DNA from: Oscillospiraceae bacterium
GTDB lineage: Bacteria > Bacillota > Clostridia > Oscillospirales > Acutalibacteraceae
Length of the DNA stretch: 54,562 nt
Assembly: GCA_029219165.1 (NCBI GenBank)
Contig: JAQXSW010000024.1
Span: forward strand, 1-54,562
Direction of reading: 5' to 3'
Position 1 is the first letter of the stretch, and each line of letters starts with the position of its first letter. The notes below the pieces were generated by a model. That model searched no databases. It was not told where the DNA came from and worked only from the letters and a program-made list of their open reading frames with translations. Positions 54,504-54,562 of this stretch are shown here, piece after piece. The position numbers and the translations under genes were made by a program.

Positions 54504-54562
54504 TGGCGCCTCAAACAGGACTCGAACCTGTGACACCGCGGTTAACAGCCGCGTGCTCTACC
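54504..54562 (-). tRNA. tRNA-Asn (GTT), cut by the window end
   Basis: On the minus strand the sequence has the D-arm end GGTAGAGC, the anticodon loop CTGTTAA (anticodon GTT), TTCGAGT T loop and an encoded CCA with a G discriminator. The first 17 or so nt lie outside the window. Confidence 0.93.

Overview
The window is AT-rich chromosomal DNA from a low-GC Firmicute, most likely a gut-type Clostridia (Ruminococcaceae/Oscillospirales-like). This placement is inference. It rests on the rplS-lepB-rbgA-rnhB-yraN and tig-clpP-clpX-lon-engB gene orders, strong AGGAGG ribosome binding sites, TTGACA/TATAAT promoters with 17-bp spacing, a CIRCE element, NrdR boxes, a GAAC-N4-GTTC SOS box and anaerobic metabolism (NrdDG). 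No phage, plasmid or complete insertion sequence is visible.

1-20.7 kb is dense housekeeping. It holds a TrmB-DUF523 fusion, rplS with a structured leader, a large surface protein, two overlapping signal peptidases, an ATP-grasp gene, the rbgA-rnhB-yraN operon, thrC and a metallophosphoesterase. The protein quality-control block follows: trigger factor with a Lys/Ala-rich tail, ClpP, ClpX, Lon and EngB. lysA, a small unknown gene, a YerC/TrpR-like regulator and Hsp33 come next. No copies of the 20-bp repeat described below occur in this part. At 20.8-21.2 kb there is a five-gene tRNA operon (Val, Asp, Phe, Gly, Cys).

21.2-54.5 kb is more accessory in character. It carries nine arrays of a 20-bp periodic element (core GGGGACGGTTCTC plus a 7-nt variable linker), mostly between a stop codon and its terminator. 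Several arrays end in inverted copies that would fold as 13-bp hairpins. One array is translated in frame inside a membrane-anchored C39-like protein, and another sits in the loop of a structured mgtE leader. Between the first two arrays is a 160-bp imperfect palindrome that looks like a small mobile-element remnant.

Genes in this part form functional groups. There is a surface-polysaccharide operon (ABC-2 permease, ATPase, nucleotidyltransferase, C39-like protein, GalE, YitT), an NhaC antiporter and an AGCS amino-acid symporter behind a glycine riboswitch. A FliB-type protein with a Cys-rich partner and NrdDG under tandem NrdR boxes follow. Next come an unknown 109-aa gene under a promoter with an SOS box, a polar amino-acid ABC transporter, MgtE, an aminotransferase-trpS pair and fba. 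The rest comprises two related alpha/beta hydrolases, a MurL-MurD2 pair for an alternative route to D-glutamate in peptidoglycan, CIRCE-associated Hsp20, two related lipases with a lipoprotein, a lytic transglycosylase and a tRNA-Asn cut by the window end.

The observations most worth following are the SOS-type unknown gene, the mgtE leader carrying a repeat array, the array family itself, the MurL-MurD2 pair, and an operator-like motif (TTTAGCG-N8-CRCTAAA) shared by two amino-acid transporter promoters.
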